Positions 64,000-64,000 of a stretch of DNA of 64,000 bases are shown in pieces. Every line of letters begins with the position of its first letter. The stretch's first letter is position 1. A model generated the notes under the pieces. It made no database searches, was not told the DNA's origin, and saw only the letters and a program-made list of their open reading frames with translations. The stretch lies in assembly GCF_900105805.1 (NCBI RefSeq), contig NZ_LT629788.1, positions 4,386,501-4,450,500 of the forward strand. Direction: 5' to 3'. The translations under genes were made by a program, and so were the position numbers. The DNA comes from Pseudomonas moraviensis. GTDB lineage: Bacteria; Pseudomonadota; Gammaproteobacteria; Pseudomonadales; Pseudomonadaceae.

Positions 64000-64000
64000 C

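Overview
The window is a high-GC chromosome segment of a fluorescent-type Pseudomonas. Three things point there: gene content and order match the choline/carnitine/glycine betaine region of P. aeruginosa PAO1 (about PA5380-PA5413), the pgk-epd-tkt and fba genes have Pseudomonas-like order and sequence, and the intergenic gaps are full of the REP/REPIN palindromes usual in the P. fluorescens group. No rRNA, tRNA, transposase, integrase or CRISPR array was seen.

Layout. 1-3877: end of a threonine aldolase, then the divergent glycine betaine monooxygenase pair gbcB/gbcA. 3979-10767: a three-gene cassette absent from the textbook cluster (a GMC oxidoreductase fused to an alpha/beta hydrolase, a membrane-anchored di-heme cytochrome c resembling RoxA, and a purple-acid-phosphatase-like phosphoesterase). 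10768-11726: a non-coding block with five perfect DnaA boxes and a degenerate repeat of about 182 bases. 11727-20273: an acetyltransferase, then the dimethylglycine catabolic operon on the minus strand (M19 dipeptidase homologue, DUF5943-like protein, dgcA, dgcB, ETF alpha, ETF beta). 20505-22767: a small LprI-like protein, an AT-rich orphan gene with a HEPN-type RNase motif, and a DUF3010 protein. 22888-28959: the carnitine module (cdhR, caiX, cdhC, cdhA, cdhB and a gamma-butyrobetaine dioxygenase). 29273-36188: a small unknown gene, gbdR, sdaB and the choline/betaine/carnitine ABC transporter choX-cbcW-cbcV. 36438-42931: betT facing betI-betB-betA across a perfect BetI palindrome. 43184-58754: general genes (TldD/PmbA-like pair, MFS exporter, dbpA, a BaiN/YhiN-type flavoprotein, a YccS-like membrane protein, a solute-binding protein, ElaA, a winged-helix protein, a YgjP-like peptidase, a REC-PAS-GGDEF-EAL protein and a PL7 alginate lyase). 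59105-64000: fba, two small lipoproteins, pgk, epd and the end of tkt.

The central genes form one pathway. Choline enters through BetT or ChoX-CbcWV and is oxidised by BetA and BetB to glycine betaine. Gamma-butyrobetaine is hydroxylated to carnitine, and CdhA, CdhC and CdhB convert carnitine to glycine betaine. GbcAB then gives dimethylglycine and DgcAB with its private ETF gives sarcosine. The sarcosine oxidase genes are not in the window; beyond glycine and serine, SdaB gives pyruvate. GbdR, CdhR and BetI are the three local regulators.

The most unusual signals are the DnaA-box cluster (eight perfect boxes in about 2.9 kb, far from any dnaA gene), the GMC/RoxA-like/phosphoesterase cassette with a Cys nucleophile and a ferredoxin-like cysteine motif, the AT-rich HEPN orphan, an M19 dipeptidase homologue that has lost three metal ligands, and 21-base-phased CGAC half-sites upstream of choX and caiX.
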